Shown: positions 16,178-24,953 of the stretch, piece after piece
Layout: each line of letters opens with the position of its first letter
Position numbering within the stretch: position 1 is the stretch's first letter
Assembly: GCF_002953935.1 (NCBI RefSeq)
Contig: NZ_CP026514.1
Location: 3,224,001-3,288,000, forward strand
Direction of reading: 5' to 3'
Source of the DNA: Arthrobacter sp. PGP41
GTDB taxonomy: Bacteria > Actinomycetota > Actinomycetes > Actinomycetales > Micrococcaceae
Length of the DNA stretch: 64,000 nucleotides
The notes under the pieces: generated by a model
Seen by the model: the letters and a program-made list of their open reading frames with translations, nothing else
Databases searched by the model: none
What the model was told of the DNA's origin: nothing
Position numbers and translations under genes: made by a program

Positions 16178-17359
16178 TCAGTCCTGGCCGAGGCCGGCTG
16201 CTGAAATCTTGGTGCTGCCCTGGCTGCCCTGGCCGGCGGGGCTTGAGCTGGCGGCCACGTCGTTGAGTGGGCGCAGGTCGAAGAGCCCGTTGATGTCGGC
16301 CTGCTTGGTGGTGCCGGCCTCGACGCCGTCCTGCAGCAGCCGCGGGTAGCTTCCGGCCAGCGGGTCCAGCGTGTAGGTGATGTTGGCCAGGGACCGTGCC
16401 AGGACGTCCCCGGCGAGGGCCGCGCCCGCGGATTCCTGCAGGGCCGAGTTGATGACGGAAGCCTTTTCCGCGGCGGGGGCCTCGTTCAGCCAGGCCACCG
16501 ACTTCGCGTGGCCAGCCAGGAGTGCGTTGACGGTTTCCGGGTGGTCCGCGGCGAACTTCTGGTTCACGATCAGCACAGTTGTGGGGAATTCGCCCGGCTT
16601 CCCGGTACCAGCCCCGTCCCACAGGTCCTTTTCGTCCACCAGCACCTTCGCACCGGCCTGGAGCACCAGGCGTGACGCCCACGGCTCAGGCAACCACGCG
16701 CCGTCGAGCTTTCCGTCCTGGAACAGCTTCAGTGTCTGCGCGTTTTCCGTGGGGTTGATGGCGACGTCGCCGCTGCCGTCAACGTTCGTCTTGTAGCCCT
16801 GGTCGGCAAGCCAGGCGCGGAGGGCAACGTCCTGCGTGCCGCCCAGCTGCGGGGAGGCGAGGGTCCTGCCCTGGAGATCGGCGGCAGAGTTGATCCCCGG
16901 CTTGACTACCAGCTGCGCGCCGCCGGCGGCGGCACCGGCGATGATCCTGACGGACTCGCCCTGGCTCTTGACATACGAGTTGATGGCCGGGTTCGGGCCG
17001 ATGTACGCGGCATCGATGGCGCCCGCGTTCAGGGCCTCGATGGCTGCGGGTCCGGCGTTGAAGGTTTCGGTGCTCAGGGACGTGCTGCCCAGGGCCTCGG
17101 CCAGGAAGCCTTCCTTAATGCCCACCAGGGCGGGGGCATGGGTGACGTTGCCGAAGTAGCCGAGCTTCAGCTCAGCGGCGGGGCTGGGTCCGGCGGCCTG
17201 CGCCTCCGTGTTCCGCGAAACGGTGGACGCCACCACGGCCCCGACGGCGATCAGCAGGACCAGCCCGATGGCCAGGGCAGCCTCGATGGCACGCTTGCGC
17301 TTGGGTGCTGCGCTTTCGCCTGCCACGATGCGGATCATCCCGGGCTTGGAACTAGTCAT
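16178..17359 (-). CDS. ssuA: ABC transporter substrate-binding protein, sulfonate/nitrate type
   Basis: This 393-residue protein has a basic N-terminus and a hydrophobic segment at about residues 25-45 that serves as signal or anchor; there is no lipobox Cys. The mature part has LKLGYFGNVTHAPALVGIKEGF, then EALNAGAIDAAYIGPNPAINSY and GRTLASPQLGGTQDVALRAWL, typical of NMT1/SsuA-like periplasmic folds. I chose the ATG at 17359 because a promoter-like hexamer pair ends six bases upstream, rather than the GTG further upstream. The substrate may be an alkanesulfonate, judged from the sulfur genes nearby. Confidence 0.83.
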   Translation of the reverse strand: MTSSKPGMIRIVAGESAAPKRKRAIEAALAIGLVLLIAVGAVVASTVSRNTEAQAAGPSPAAELKLGYFGNVTHAPALVGIKEGFLAEALGSTSLSTETFNAGPAAIEALNAGAIDAAYIGPNPAINSYVKSQGESVRIIAGAAAGGAQLVVKPGINSAADLQGRTLASPQLGGTQDVALRAWLADQGYKTNVDGSGDVAINPTENAQTLKLFQDGKLDGAWLPEPWASRLVLQAGAKVLVDEKDLWDGAGTGKPGEFPTTVLIVNQKFAADHPETVNALLAGHAKSVAWLNEAPAAEKASVINSALQESAGAALAGDVLARSLANITYTLDPLAGSYPRLLQDGVEAGTTKQADINGLFDLRPLNDVAASSSPAGQGSQGSTKISAAGLGQD

Positions 17360-17394
17360 TGTTTCACCATAGGGAGAGTCATATTCCCGTTCAA
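17360..17394 (-). promoter_or_regulatory. Putative leaderless ssuA promoter
   Basis: On the minus strand TTGAAC (17394-17389), 17 bases, TATGGT (17371-17366) and six bases lead into the ATG at 17359. No Shine-Dalgarno sequence is present. Confidence 0.55.
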
Positions 17395-17467
17395 TGAAGC
17401 CTAAACGGGGGGTCACGCACGTTCATCTAGCGTCACATTCGGCCGCACTGCCACCGGATTCCGCGAT

Positions 17468-18634
17468 TCAGTTGCCCTTCACATTGACCAGCTGCCGCAG
17501 CTTGTGCCGCACCGAGACCAGGTCCGCGGCGTCATGCATCACCTGGTCAATGGGTTTGTAGGCTGCGGGAATCTCGTCAATGAAGGCCTCCGACGCCCGG
17601 AACTCAATCCCCCGCATGGCCTTCTTCAGCTCCTCCAGGGAAAACGCCTTGCGCGCGGCGTTGCGCGAGTGCTCACGGCCCGCCCCGTGCGGCGAGGAGT
17701 TCAGCGATGCGGGGTTGCCGCGGCCTTCCACCACGTAAGACGCCGTTCCCATGGACCCGGGAATGAGTCCAGGATCGCCGGGCCCGGCTTTGATGGCGCC
17801 CTTGCGGGACACCCAGACCGACTTGCCGTAGTGCGTCTCCTGCTGGGTGAAGTTGTGGTGGCAGTTGATCCGTTCCAGCTCGCGCACCCGGCCGCGCACC
17901 CAATGGCCGAATTGCGTGGTAACGCGGTCCATCATCTCCTCGCGGTTCAGCAGCGCGAAGTGTTGGGCCCAGCGCAGCTCCGCGATGTACCTCTCGAACT
18001 GGGGCGTGCCCTCCTCGAGGTATGCAAGGTCCGGGTCCGGGAGGTGGACCCGGCTTTTCGTCACCACGCGCCGGGCGATGCCGATGTGGTGCTGGGCGAT
18101 CTTGTTGCCGATGCCGCGCGAGCCGGAGTGCAGGAAGAGCCAGACCGCGTCGGATTCGTCTGCGCAGACCTCAATGAAGTGGTTGCCCGAGCCCAGGGAG
18201 CCCAGCTGCAGCTCCCATTTTTCGACGTACTGACCGGGATTGAAGCCGGCTTTCGCGGCCAGCCTTTTCAGCTCCGCGATCCGGGGCTCCGCTGTGGGAA
18301 GCACTGTCCGGTTGTTGTGCCCCGCGGAAAGCGGGATGGCGCGTTCGATGTCCTCGCGCAGCGTCTTCCGGTCCTTGGGGAGGTCCTTGAGCCCATACTG
18401 CGTCCGGACCGCGATCATGCCGCACCCGATGTCCACCCCCACCGCCGCAGGGATGATCGCGCCGAGCGTGGGGATGACCGAGCCCACGGTGGCACCCTTG
18501 CCCAGGTGCGCGTCCGGCATCAGGGCAAGGTGCGGATAGATGAAGGGCAGCTGCGACGTCATCACGGCCTGCTCGCGGGTCTTTTCATCCAGGATCGAAG
18601 CCCAGTTCAGAAGCTTCGGACTGATGGTCTCCAT
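17468..18634 (-). CDS. rtcB: RtcB family RNA ligase
   Basis: This 388-residue protein has the RtcB metal and guanylylation motifs: PDAHLGKGATVG, VDIGCGM (Cys71), LGSGNHFIEV near residue 155, HSGSRGIGN near 180, and SSPHGAGREHSR near 310, where the His carries the GMP adduct in characterised RtcB. RtcB joins 3'-phosphate or cyclic-phosphate RNA ends to 5'-OH ends. The ATG at 18634 has a GGAGG site. No archease or RtcA gene is adjacent, and it sits between sulfur genes without an obvious link. It could act in tRNA or rRNA repair, for example after toxin cleavage. Confidence 0.92.
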   Translation of the reverse strand: METISPKLLNWASILDEKTREQAVMTSQLPFIYPHLALMPDAHLGKGATVGSVIPTLGAIIPAAVGVDIGCGMIAVRTQYGLKDLPKDRKTLREDIERAIPLSAGHNNRTVLPTAEPRIAELKRLAAKAGFNPGQYVEKWELQLGSLGSGNHFIEVCADESDAVWLFLHSGSRGIGNKIAQHHIGIARRVVTKSRVHLPDPDLAYLEEGTPQFERYIAELRWAQHFALLNREEMMDRVTTQFGHWVRGRVRELERINCHHNFTQQETHYGKSVWVSRKGAIKAGPGDPGLIPGSMGTASYVVEGRGNPASLNSSPHGAGREHSRNAARKAFSLEELKKAMRGIEFRASEAFIDEIPAAYKPIDQVMHDAADLVSVRHKLRQLVNVKGN

Positions 18635-18711
18635 GCTCCGCCTCCCGTGCACCGCCGAGGACTACTGTGAGTCCTAGGCTAACCCCGCCCCCTTCCGGGG
18701 GAGACGCAGCA

Positions 18712-19065
18712 ATGGTCAACGTCCAGACCGAAATCCACATCAACAGGCCACGCGCCGAAGTTGCCGAGTACGCCGCCAACCCGGACAACGCGCCGCAGTG
18801 GTATGTGAACATCCACAGTTCGCAGCGGCTGACCGACGGTCCCATTGGAGCTGGTTCCAAGGTGGCTTTCACCGCGAAGTTCCTGGGCCGGGAGCTGAGC
18901 TACACCTATGAGTTCGTGGAGTACGTCCCTGGCGAGAAGCTGGTGATGCGGACAGCCCAGGGCCCGTTCCCCATGCAAACCACCTACACGTGGACGGACG
19001 ACGACGGCGGCACGCGCATGAGCCTCGGCAACACCGTGAGCCCCTCGGGTTTCTCGCGGCTGTAA
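18712..19065 (+). CDS. SRPBCC family protein, C-terminally truncated
   Basis: The 117 residues begin MVNVQTEIHINRPRAEVAEY, a standard SRPBCC first strand and helix, and continue through VAFTAKFLGRELSYTYEFVE and TYTWTDDDGGTRMSLGNTV. The protein then stops at SGFSRL. In the family a long C-terminal helix should follow, about 25-30 more residues. The stop codon is immediately followed by a strong inverted repeat at 19075-19131, and no remnant of the missing helix is visible before cysN. The gene therefore looks truncated by that element and may be non-functional. The ATG at 18712 has a GGGGGAG site. Confidence 0.75.
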   Translation: MVNVQTEIHINRPRAEVAEYAANPDNAPQWYVNIHSSQRLTDGPIGAGSKVAFTAKFLGRELSYTYEFVEYVPGEKLVMRTAQGPFPMQTTYTWTDDDGGTRMSLGNTVSPSGFSRL

Positions 19066-19074
19066 CAACGAAAA

Positions 19075-19131
19075 CCGCGGCTTGTTCGCGAATCAGAACC
19101 TTCACGGTCCGGATCTGCGAACAAGCCGCGG
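19075..19131. repeat. Inverted repeat (family E) between the truncated SRPBCC gene and cysN
   Basis: CCGCGGCTTGTTCGC at 19075-19089 and its perfect complement at 19117-19131 form a 15-bp stem with a 27-base loop. Weak extra pairing continues outside. It lies 9 bases after one stop codon and 14 bases before the convergent cysN stop. No other copy is visible in the window. Confidence 0.75.
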
Positions 19132-19145
19132 CTTCGGGGACAAAC

Positions 19146-20552
19146 TCAGATGCTGTAGCGCTCGTCCTCGTGGTCGCCCGGGTGGTCCTTGACCAGGCCG
19201 GCGGCGAGAGTGTTGCCGTCCAGCGGGTCGATCACCAGGAACGCTCCCGTGCGGCGGTGGTGCAGGTAGTTCTCCAGCGGCAGCGGCGCGGCGAGCCGGA
19301 GCTGCGCGTTGCCGATGTCGTTCAGTTCCAGGGTGGACGCCGGTTCCAGCTTGAAGGACGCGAGGTCCAGCTTGCCGCCAACATTGCGGACCAGCGCCTG
19401 GACGGTGCGGGTGCCGTGCTTGACCAGCACCTTCTGTCCCTCACGGAGGGGCTTCGGGGACAGCCAGCACAGTGACGCGTACAGGTCTGCCGATGCCTCG
19501 CGGACGGTGCCCGCGGCGGCGATGGTGTCACCGCGTGCGACGTCGAACTCCTCCGCCAGGCGGATGGCCACGGACTGCGGGGCGGCGGCTTCCTCCAGCG
19601 AGGCGCCGGCGAAGTCGATGCCCACCACCGTGGTGGTGCGCGGGCCCTGGCCGGGGGTCAGGACCGAGACCTTGTCCCCCACCTTGACCGAGCCCTCGGT
19701 GATCTGGCCGGCGTACGCGCGGTAGTCGCGGTAGGCTTCCACGTCCAGGCCGGCAGCGACGGCGTCCGGGGCCAGCGCGCCCTGCGGCCGGATGACCAGC
19801 TGCACCGGGAAGCGGAAGCTCTCAAGGTGGCTTTCCAGTTCGTCGGCGGCCGGCAGAGTCTCGAGGACCTCCAGCAGGGCGGGGCCGGCGTACCAGGGGG
19901 TCCGCCCGGAGCGCTCCACCACGTTGTCACCGTCGAGGGCGGACACGGGCACCACCAGCAGGTCGGTGATGCCGTCGGACCCCAGCCCCAGCTCGCGGCC
20001 CACCTGCTGCACGTCGGCTTCGATCCCGCGGAACACGGATTCGCTGAAGTCCACCAGGTCGATCTTGTTCACGGCCACGATCACGTGCGCCACACGCAGC
20101 AGCTGCAGCACGGACAGGTGCCGGCGGGTCTGCTCCAGCACACCCTTGCGGGCGTCAATGAGTACGACGACGGCATCCGCAGTGGACGCGCCGGTCACCG
20201 TGTTCTTGGTGTACTGGACGTGCCCGGGGCAGTCGGCCAGGATGAAGCTGCGGCGGTCGGTGGCGAAGTAGCGGTAGGCCACGTCGATGGTGATGCCCTG
20301 CTCGCGCTCGGCACGCAGGCCGTCCGTCAGCAGCGCCAGGTCGATCCCGCCGGCAGCCCCGCCGAAGCCGCGGTCCGCGGAGGTGCGGGCAACGGCGTCG
20401 AGGGTGTCAGCCAGGATGGCCTTGGAATCGTGAAGGAGGCGGCCCACCAAAGTGGACTTGCCGTCGTCGACCGATCCTGCGGTGGCGAACCGGAAAAGAG
20501 TGGTGGGCAGGGCTGTTTCCAGGTCCGCCGGGAGAACTGCTTCGGTGGTCAT
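19146..20552 (-). CDS. cysN: Sulfate adenylyltransferase subunit 1 (GTPase)
   Basis: This 468-residue protein has translation-factor-type GTPase motifs: GSVDDGKST at residues 27-35, DCPGH near 108, and NKID near 165. Beta-barrel domains II and III follow. It is the regulatory GTPase of ATP sulfurylase and with CysD makes adenosine 5'-phosphosulfate. There is no fused APS kinase domain. Its ATG shares one base with the cysD stop (TAATG), so the two are translationally coupled at the end of the sir-cysHDN operon. Confidence 0.94.
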   Translation of the reverse strand: MTTEAVLPADLETALPTTLFRFATAGSVDDGKSTLVGRLLHDSKAILADTLDAVARTSADRGFGGAAGGIDLALLTDGLRAEREQGITIDVAYRYFATDRRSFILADCPGHVQYTKNTVTGASTADAVVVLIDARKGVLEQTRRHLSVLQLLRVAHVIVAVNKIDLVDFSESVFRGIEADVQQVGRELGLGSDGITDLLVVPVSALDGDNVVERSGRTPWYAGPALLEVLETLPAADELESHLESFRFPVQLVIRPQGALAPDAVAAGLDVEAYRDYRAYAGQITEGSVKVGDKVSVLTPGQGPRTTTVVGIDFAGASLEEAAAPQSVAIRLAEEFDVARGDTIAAAGTVREASADLYASLCWLSPKPLREGQKVLVKHGTRTVQALVRNVGGKLDLASFKLEPASTLELNDIGNAQLRLAAPLPLENYLHHRRTGAFLVIDPLDGNTLAAGLVKDHPGDHEDERYSI

Positions 20553-21499
20553 TAGAAATACCCGTCCTTCTTGCGGTCTTCCATGGCGGCCTCGGAGATG
20601 CGGTCATCTGCACGGGTGGCGCCACGTTCGGTCAGGGTGGAGGCAGCGACTTCAACCACGACGTCGGACACGGTGTACGCGTCCGATTCGACGGCGCCGG
20701 TGCAGGACATGTCCCCCACAGTGCGGTAGCGGACGGTCTTGGTAATGACTTCCTCGTGCGGCAGCGGCTGGGAAACCTCGCCCACCGCGCGCCACATGCC
20801 GTCGCGGGCGAAGACTTCGCGCTCGTGGGCGTAGTACAGGCCGGGCAGCTCGATGTTCTCACGCTCGATGTAGCGCCAGATGTCGAGCTCGGTCCAGTTG
20901 CTGATCGGGAACGCGCGGACATGCTGGCCCACAGTGTGGCGGCCGTTGTAGAGGTTCCACAGCTCGGGCCGCTGGTTGCGCGGGTCCCACTGGCCGAACT
21001 CGTCGCGGAGGCTCAGGATGCGCTCCTTGGCGCGTGCCTTGTCCTCGTCGCGGCGGCCGCCGCCGAACACGGCGTCGAACTTGTTCCGCTGGATGGCGTC
21101 CAGCAGCGGGACGGTCTGCAGCGGGTTGCGGGTGCCGTCGGCACGCTCGGCCAGTTCACCGCGGTCAATGAACTCCTGCACGGAGCCCACCACGAGCTTC
21201 AGGCCCAGCCGCTCGACGGTCCGGTCACGGAAATCGATGACCTCCGGGAAGTTGTGGCCGGTGTCCACGTGCAGCACGGGGAACGGGACCTTGCCCGGCC
21301 AAAAAGCCTTCGTGGCCAGGTGCAGCATCACCACCGAGTCCTTGCCGCCGGAGAACAGCAGCGCGGGCTTCTCGAACTCGGCGACAACCTCGCGGATAAT
21401 GTGGATGGCCTCGGATTCGAGGGTGTCCAGGCTGCTCAGTCGGGTTGAGACGGCGGAGTCGGTCACCTGGGTAGTCTCCTCGGTTAGGAAAGTGCTCAT
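20552..21499 (-). CDS. cysD: Sulfate adenylyltransferase subunit 2
   Basis: This 315-residue PP-loop ATPase carries the signature ALLFSGGKDSVVMLHLA near residue 47 and FPVLHVDTGHNFPE, with family blocks FDAVFGGGRRDEDKARAKER and HVRAFPISNWTELDIWRYI. It catalyses adenylation of sulfate with CysN. The ATG at 21499 forms an ATGA overlap with the cysH stop; a longer frame upstream belongs to the cysH region and is not coding. Confidence 0.95.
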   Translation of the reverse strand: MSTFLTEETTQVTDSAVSTRLSSLDTLESEAIHIIREVVAEFEKPALLFSGGKDSVVMLHLATKAFWPGKVPFPVLHVDTGHNFPEVIDFRDRTVERLGLKLVVGSVQEFIDRGELAERADGTRNPLQTVPLLDAIQRNKFDAVFGGGRRDEDKARAKERILSLRDEFGQWDPRNQRPELWNLYNGRHTVGQHVRAFPISNWTELDIWRYIERENIELPGLYYAHEREVFARDGMWRAVGEVSQPLPHEEVITKTVRYRTVGDMSCTGAVESDAYTVSDVVVEVAASTLTERGATRADDRISEAAMEDRKKDGYF

Positions 21500-22224
21500 A
21501 CGTGTAGTCCGCATTCTGTCTTGTCGGTCCCTGCCCAGCGGCCGGCGCGGGGGTCGTCGCCGGGCGCCACCTTCCGGGTGCAGGGCTGGCAGCCAATGGA
21601 GGGGTAACCCTGGGAAAGCAGCGGGTTGACGGGCAGGAGGTTGTCGTCCGAATACTGGACCAGCTGGTCGAACGTCCATGCGGCCACCGGGTTGACCTTG
21701 ACCAGGCCGTTCTTCTCGTCCCAGCCGACCAGCGGAGTGTTGGTGCGGGTGGGCGCCTCATCGCGGCGGACGCCCGTGAACCAGAGTTCGTAGCCGGCGA
21801 GGGTACGCTGCAGCGGAGCCACCTTGCGGAGGGCGCAGCACTGGGCGGCGTCACGGGCGAAGAGGTCCTTGCCCAGGAGCCGGTCCTGCTGCTCCACGGT
21901 GTTCTCGGGAAGCACGTCCACCACGTTGACGCGGAGGTTTGCGGCCACCTCGTCGCGCGTGGCATAGGTCTCCGGGAAGTGGTAGCCGGTCTCCAGGAAC
22001 AGGACGTCGACGCCGGGCATCTGGTCAGCAACCAGGGCAGGCAGGACGGCGTCGGCCATGGAGCAGGCGACGGCAACCGCGGGCAGGTCGAAGTTGCGCT
22101 CCACCCAGGCGATGACATCGCGGGCGGGGGCGTCCCAGCCGAGCTCGGCGGCGCCGGCTTCTGCCAATGCCTTCAGCTCTTCCACGGGACGCTTGGCAGG
22201 TGCGGGTGCGAGGTGCTTTGCCAT
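21496..22224 (-). CDS. cysH: Phosphoadenylyl/adenylyl-sulfate reductase, probably APS reductase
   Basis: This 242-residue PP-loop enzyme has LFLETGYHFPETY and TGVRRDEAPTR. It has the four-cysteine cluster set of APS reductases: CCALRKVAPL near residue 128 and IGCQPC near 212, followed by the C-terminal catalytic TECGLHV. The [4Fe-4S] cysteines and the absence of a cysC gene suggest that it reduces APS directly to sulfite. Its ATG shares one base with the sir stop, and its stop overlaps the cysD start. Confidence 0.93.
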   Translation of the reverse strand: MAKHLAPAPAKRPVEELKALAEAGAAELGWDAPARDVIAWVERNFDLPAVAVACSMADAVLPALVADQMPGVDVLFLETGYHFPETYATRDEVAANLRVNVVDVLPENTVEQQDRLLGKDLFARDAAQCCALRKVAPLQRTLAGYELWFTGVRRDEAPTRTNTPLVGWDEKNGLVKVNPVAAWTFDQLVQYSDDNLLPVNPLLSQGYPSIGCQPCTRKVAPGDDPRAGRWAGTDKTECGLHV

Positions 22225-23969
22225 TACTGCAGTGCCTCCTCGTCTGCTGCGTGGGCCCACTCGGCGAAGGTCTGGCCCTCGGAGCGCTGGGCCACGAAGG
22301 TGCGGACGACGCGCTCCACGTAGTCCGGGAGATCGTCCACGTAGACCTTGAGGCCGCGGACGGTGCGGCCCAGGCCCGCTTCCTCGCGGTCCTTCGAAGC
22401 CAGCCCGCCGCCCAGGTGGACCTGGAAACCCGGGGAGGGGTCGCCGTCGGGCGTGGGAAGCATCATGCCCTTGAGGCCGATGTCCGCCGTCTGGATGCGG
22501 GCGCAGGAGTTGGGGCAGCCGTTGATGTGCAGCGACAGCGCGTGCGGCAGTTCGCCGGACTCGGCGAGGTCCGCCAGGCGGCGTTCCAGCTCGGCAACTG
22601 CGGTTGCTGCCGTGTGCTTGGTTTCCACGATGGCCAGCTTGCAGTACTCGATGCCGGTGCAGGCGATGGTGCCGCGCCGGAACACGGACGGACGGGCGGA
22701 CAGGCCCAGCGCGTCCAGCTCAGCCACCAGCGGCTCAACCTGTTCCTTCTCGACGTCCAGGACCACGAGCTTCTGGTGCGGCGTGGTGCGCAGCCGGTAG
22801 GAGCCGCGGGCCTCGAGGGTGTCCGCCAGCTTGACCAGCGCGGCGCCGGACAGGCGGCCGGCCAGCGGGGTGGCGCCGATGAAGAACTTGCCGTCCTTCT
22901 GCTCGTGCACGCCGATGTGGTCACCGGGCGTGGTGGGCTTGGGCGCGGCGGGGCCGTCGGCCAGCTTGTAGCCGAGGTATTCGTCCTCGAGGACCTGGCG
23001 GAACTTCTCCGGACCCCAGTCAGCCATCAGGAACTTCAGGCGGGCCTTGGTGCGCATGCGGCGGTAGCCGTAGTCGCGGAAGATGCTGGTGACGCCGAGC
23101 CACACGTCGGCGGCCTGCTCCGGCTTCACAAAGGCGCCGAGGCGCTTGCCAAGCATCGGGTTGGTGGACAGCGCGCCGCCGGCCCAGAGGTCGTAGCCGA
23201 TGCCCAGTTCCGGGTGGCGGACACCCACCAGGGCGAAGTCGTTGATCTCGTGGACCACGTCCTGGCTCGGGTGGCCGGTGATGGCGGTTTTGTACTTGCG
23301 CGGCAGGTTGGACAGCAGCGGGTTCCCGATGAACCGCTCCCCCAGCTCCGCGATCAGCGGCGTTGGATCGATGATCTCGTCCTTGGCGATGCCGGCCACG
23401 GGCGAACCCAGGATCACGCGGGGAACGTCGCCGCAGGCCTCGGTGGTGGACAGGCCAACACCTTCCAGGCGGGTCCAGATCTCGGGGATGTCCTCCACGC
23501 GGATCCAGTGCAGCTGGATGTTCTGGCGGTCGGTGAGGTCGGCCGAGTCGCGCGCGAAGTCCACGGAAATCTGGCCGATCACGCGCAGCTGCTCGGTGGT
23601 CAGGGCGCCGCCGTCGATCCGCACGCGGAGCATGAAGTACTTGTCCTCGAGCTCGTGCGGCTCAAGCGTTGCGGTCTTGCCGCCGTCGATCCCGGGCTTG
23701 CGCTGGGTGTACAGGCCCCACCAGCGGAACCGGCCGTGCAGGTCCTGGCCGGGGATGGCGTCGAAGCCCTCTTTGGAATAGATGGTCTCGATACGCTCGC
23801 GCACGTTGAGGCCGTCGTCTTCCTGTTTCCAGGTTTCGTTGGCGTTCAGGGGCGTTTTGCCGTCCACTTTCCACTGCCCGTGCGGCTTCGCGGCGGGTCG
23901 GGACGTGCGGGCCGGGCGCTTGGAGGCAGCGGAGTCCGCGGACGCTCCGGCTAGAGCTGTATCAGTCAT
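22224..23969 (-). CDS. sir: Ferredoxin-dependent sulfite reductase
   Basis: This 581-residue protein contains the duplicated nitrite/sulfite reductase fold. The siroheme/[4Fe-4S] ligands are visible as CTGIEYC and NGCPNSC in the C-terminal half, and LTDRQNIQLHWIRVEDIP is the first-half signature. It reduces sulfite to sulfide with six electrons, probably from ferredoxin. It is the first gene of a run in which every boundary overlaps (sir-cysH-cysD-cysN). The ATG follows a TACAGT by six bases and has no ribosome site, so the operon message may be leaderless. Siroheme can come from CobA and the CbiX-like protein encoded nearby. Confidence 0.93.
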   Translation of the reverse strand: MTDTALAGASADSAASKRPARTSRPAAKPHGQWKVDGKTPLNANETWKQEDDGLNVRERIETIYSKEGFDAIPGQDLHGRFRWWGLYTQRKPGIDGGKTATLEPHELEDKYFMLRVRIDGGALTTEQLRVIGQISVDFARDSADLTDRQNIQLHWIRVEDIPEIWTRLEGVGLSTTEACGDVPRVILGSPVAGIAKDEIIDPTPLIAELGERFIGNPLLSNLPRKYKTAITGHPSQDVVHEINDFALVGVRHPELGIGYDLWAGGALSTNPMLGKRLGAFVKPEQAADVWLGVTSIFRDYGYRRMRTKARLKFLMADWGPEKFRQVLEDEYLGYKLADGPAAPKPTTPGDHIGVHEQKDGKFFIGATPLAGRLSGAALVKLADTLEARGSYRLRTTPHQKLVVLDVEKEQVEPLVAELDALGLSARPSVFRRGTIACTGIEYCKLAIVETKHTAATAVAELERRLADLAESGELPHALSLHINGCPNSCARIQTADIGLKGMMLPTPDGDPSPGFQVHLGGGLASKDREEAGLGRTVRGLKVYVDDLPDYVERVVRTFVAQRSEGQTFAEWAHAADEEALQ

Positions 23970-24005
23970 GCATCGACTGTAGGTCCCGCCCGAAGAGCGT
24001 CACAA
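23970..24005 (-). promoter_or_regulatory. Putative leaderless promoter of the sir-cysHDN operon
   Basis: On the minus strand TTGTGA (24005-24000), 18 bases, TACAGT (981-976 of the 23 kb block) and CGATGC lead into the ATG at 23969. The arrangement is the same as upstream of cobA. The whole promoter fits in the 54-bp gap after the chelatase gene. Confidence 0.6.
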
Positions 24006-24023
24006 AGGCCCGGAAACGCTAAG

Positions 24024-24893
24024 TCACCTAGGGAAATATTTCGTCACGAAACGCCGGGCAGCCTTGAAGAAGCCACCTTCCTGTGTTTCGGGCTCCGGTT
24101 GTGCGGGGGTTTCCTTGGGCGCGGGGGCGGCGGCCGCGGCCGGCACCTGGGCGGCGGTTTCGCGGGCCTTTGCGACGGCGGCGTCGTACCGTTCCAGCGC
24201 GATCTCGGCCAGCACGGGGGACGGCAGCAGGGGTTCGGTCACGAGGTCGGCCCCCGCCTTGGCGAGCTGGTCGTGGAAGTAGCCCGGCGCCAGGAGGTAG
24301 GAAGCAATCACCACGCGCCCGCCGACGTCGACAGCCCCCGCGGACTCCCCCGCGCCGGCACCGCCTTCCAGTTCCTCGCGAAGCATAGCGACGGCGTCGG
24401 GCACGGACGGCTTGGCCGAAGCACCATAGGCGGCCACCATCCGGTTGGACCGCAGCTCCCGGAGCTGGCCGAGCAGCTCCTCGACGCTGACGGCCGCGTT
24501 GGGGTTGGAAGAGCCCGCGGCGGCCAGGACGATCACGTCATTGTCCGTGACGCCGGCCTCCCGCAGCCGCTGGTCCAGCAGCGCGGCCAGGCGCGGATCC
24601 GGCCCCAGCGGCGCGGCGGCAGCACTGCCCGGCCGGCTCTTCACGGCCCTGGCGATGTCCACCTTGACGTGGTAGCCAACGCTGAGCAGCAGCGGAACCA
24701 CGACGGCGGATTCCCCCTCGGGCAGGCCCGCCACCACGTCCACCAGGTCCGGCTGCTGGACGTCCACATAGGCTTCCCGGACGTCGAGGCCCGGGCGGAG
24801 GGCGGCGATGGCCGCGCGCAGGGCGTTGACCTCCGCGGCTCCCTGTGTGTTGGACGTCCCATGGGCGCAGGCGATCATGATGGGGCTGTTCAT
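24024..24893 (-). CDS. CbiX/SirB-type sirohydrochlorin chelatase
   Basis: This 289-residue protein has two CbiX-like halves. The first has MIACAHGTSNTQGAAEVNAL, with the His of the metal site, and GYHVKVDIARAV; the second has VIASYLLAPGYFHDQLAKAG. An Ala/Pro/Glu-rich linker and a basic tail (FFKAARRFVTKYFPR) extend the C-terminus. Family members insert iron or cobalt into sirohydrochlorin. Placement just upstream of the siroheme enzyme Sir argues for iron (inference). The ATG at 24893 was chosen because the CbiX domain begins there; the frame continues upstream antisense to the next gene. Confidence 0.87.
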   Translation of the reverse strand: MNSPIMIACAHGTSNTQGAAEVNALRAAIAALRPGLDVREAYVDVQQPDLVDVVAGLPEGESAVVVPLLLSVGYHVKVDIARAVKSRPGSAAAAPLGPDPRLAALLDQRLREAGVTDNDVIVLAAAGSSNPNAAVSVEELLGQLRELRSNRMVAAYGASAKPSVPDAVAMLREELEGGAGAGESAGAVDVGGRVVIASYLLAPGYFHDQLAKAGADLVTEPLLPSPVLAEIALERYDAAVAKARETAAQVPAAAAAPAPKETPAQPEPETQEGGFFKAARRFVTKYFPR

Positions 24894-24953
24894 AGGGGCT
24901 AGCGTAACGTTGGAGCCGCCCTGTCCGCCCTCTTTAAACCGCCGGGACGCTCC

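Noticed and set aside
22167..23954. 595-codon plus-strand open frame across sir
   Set aside because: It is the antisense shadow of the sulfite reductase gene, whose siroheme and cluster motifs are clear. The shadow protein is low-complexity Val/Gly/Leu/Arg without domains.
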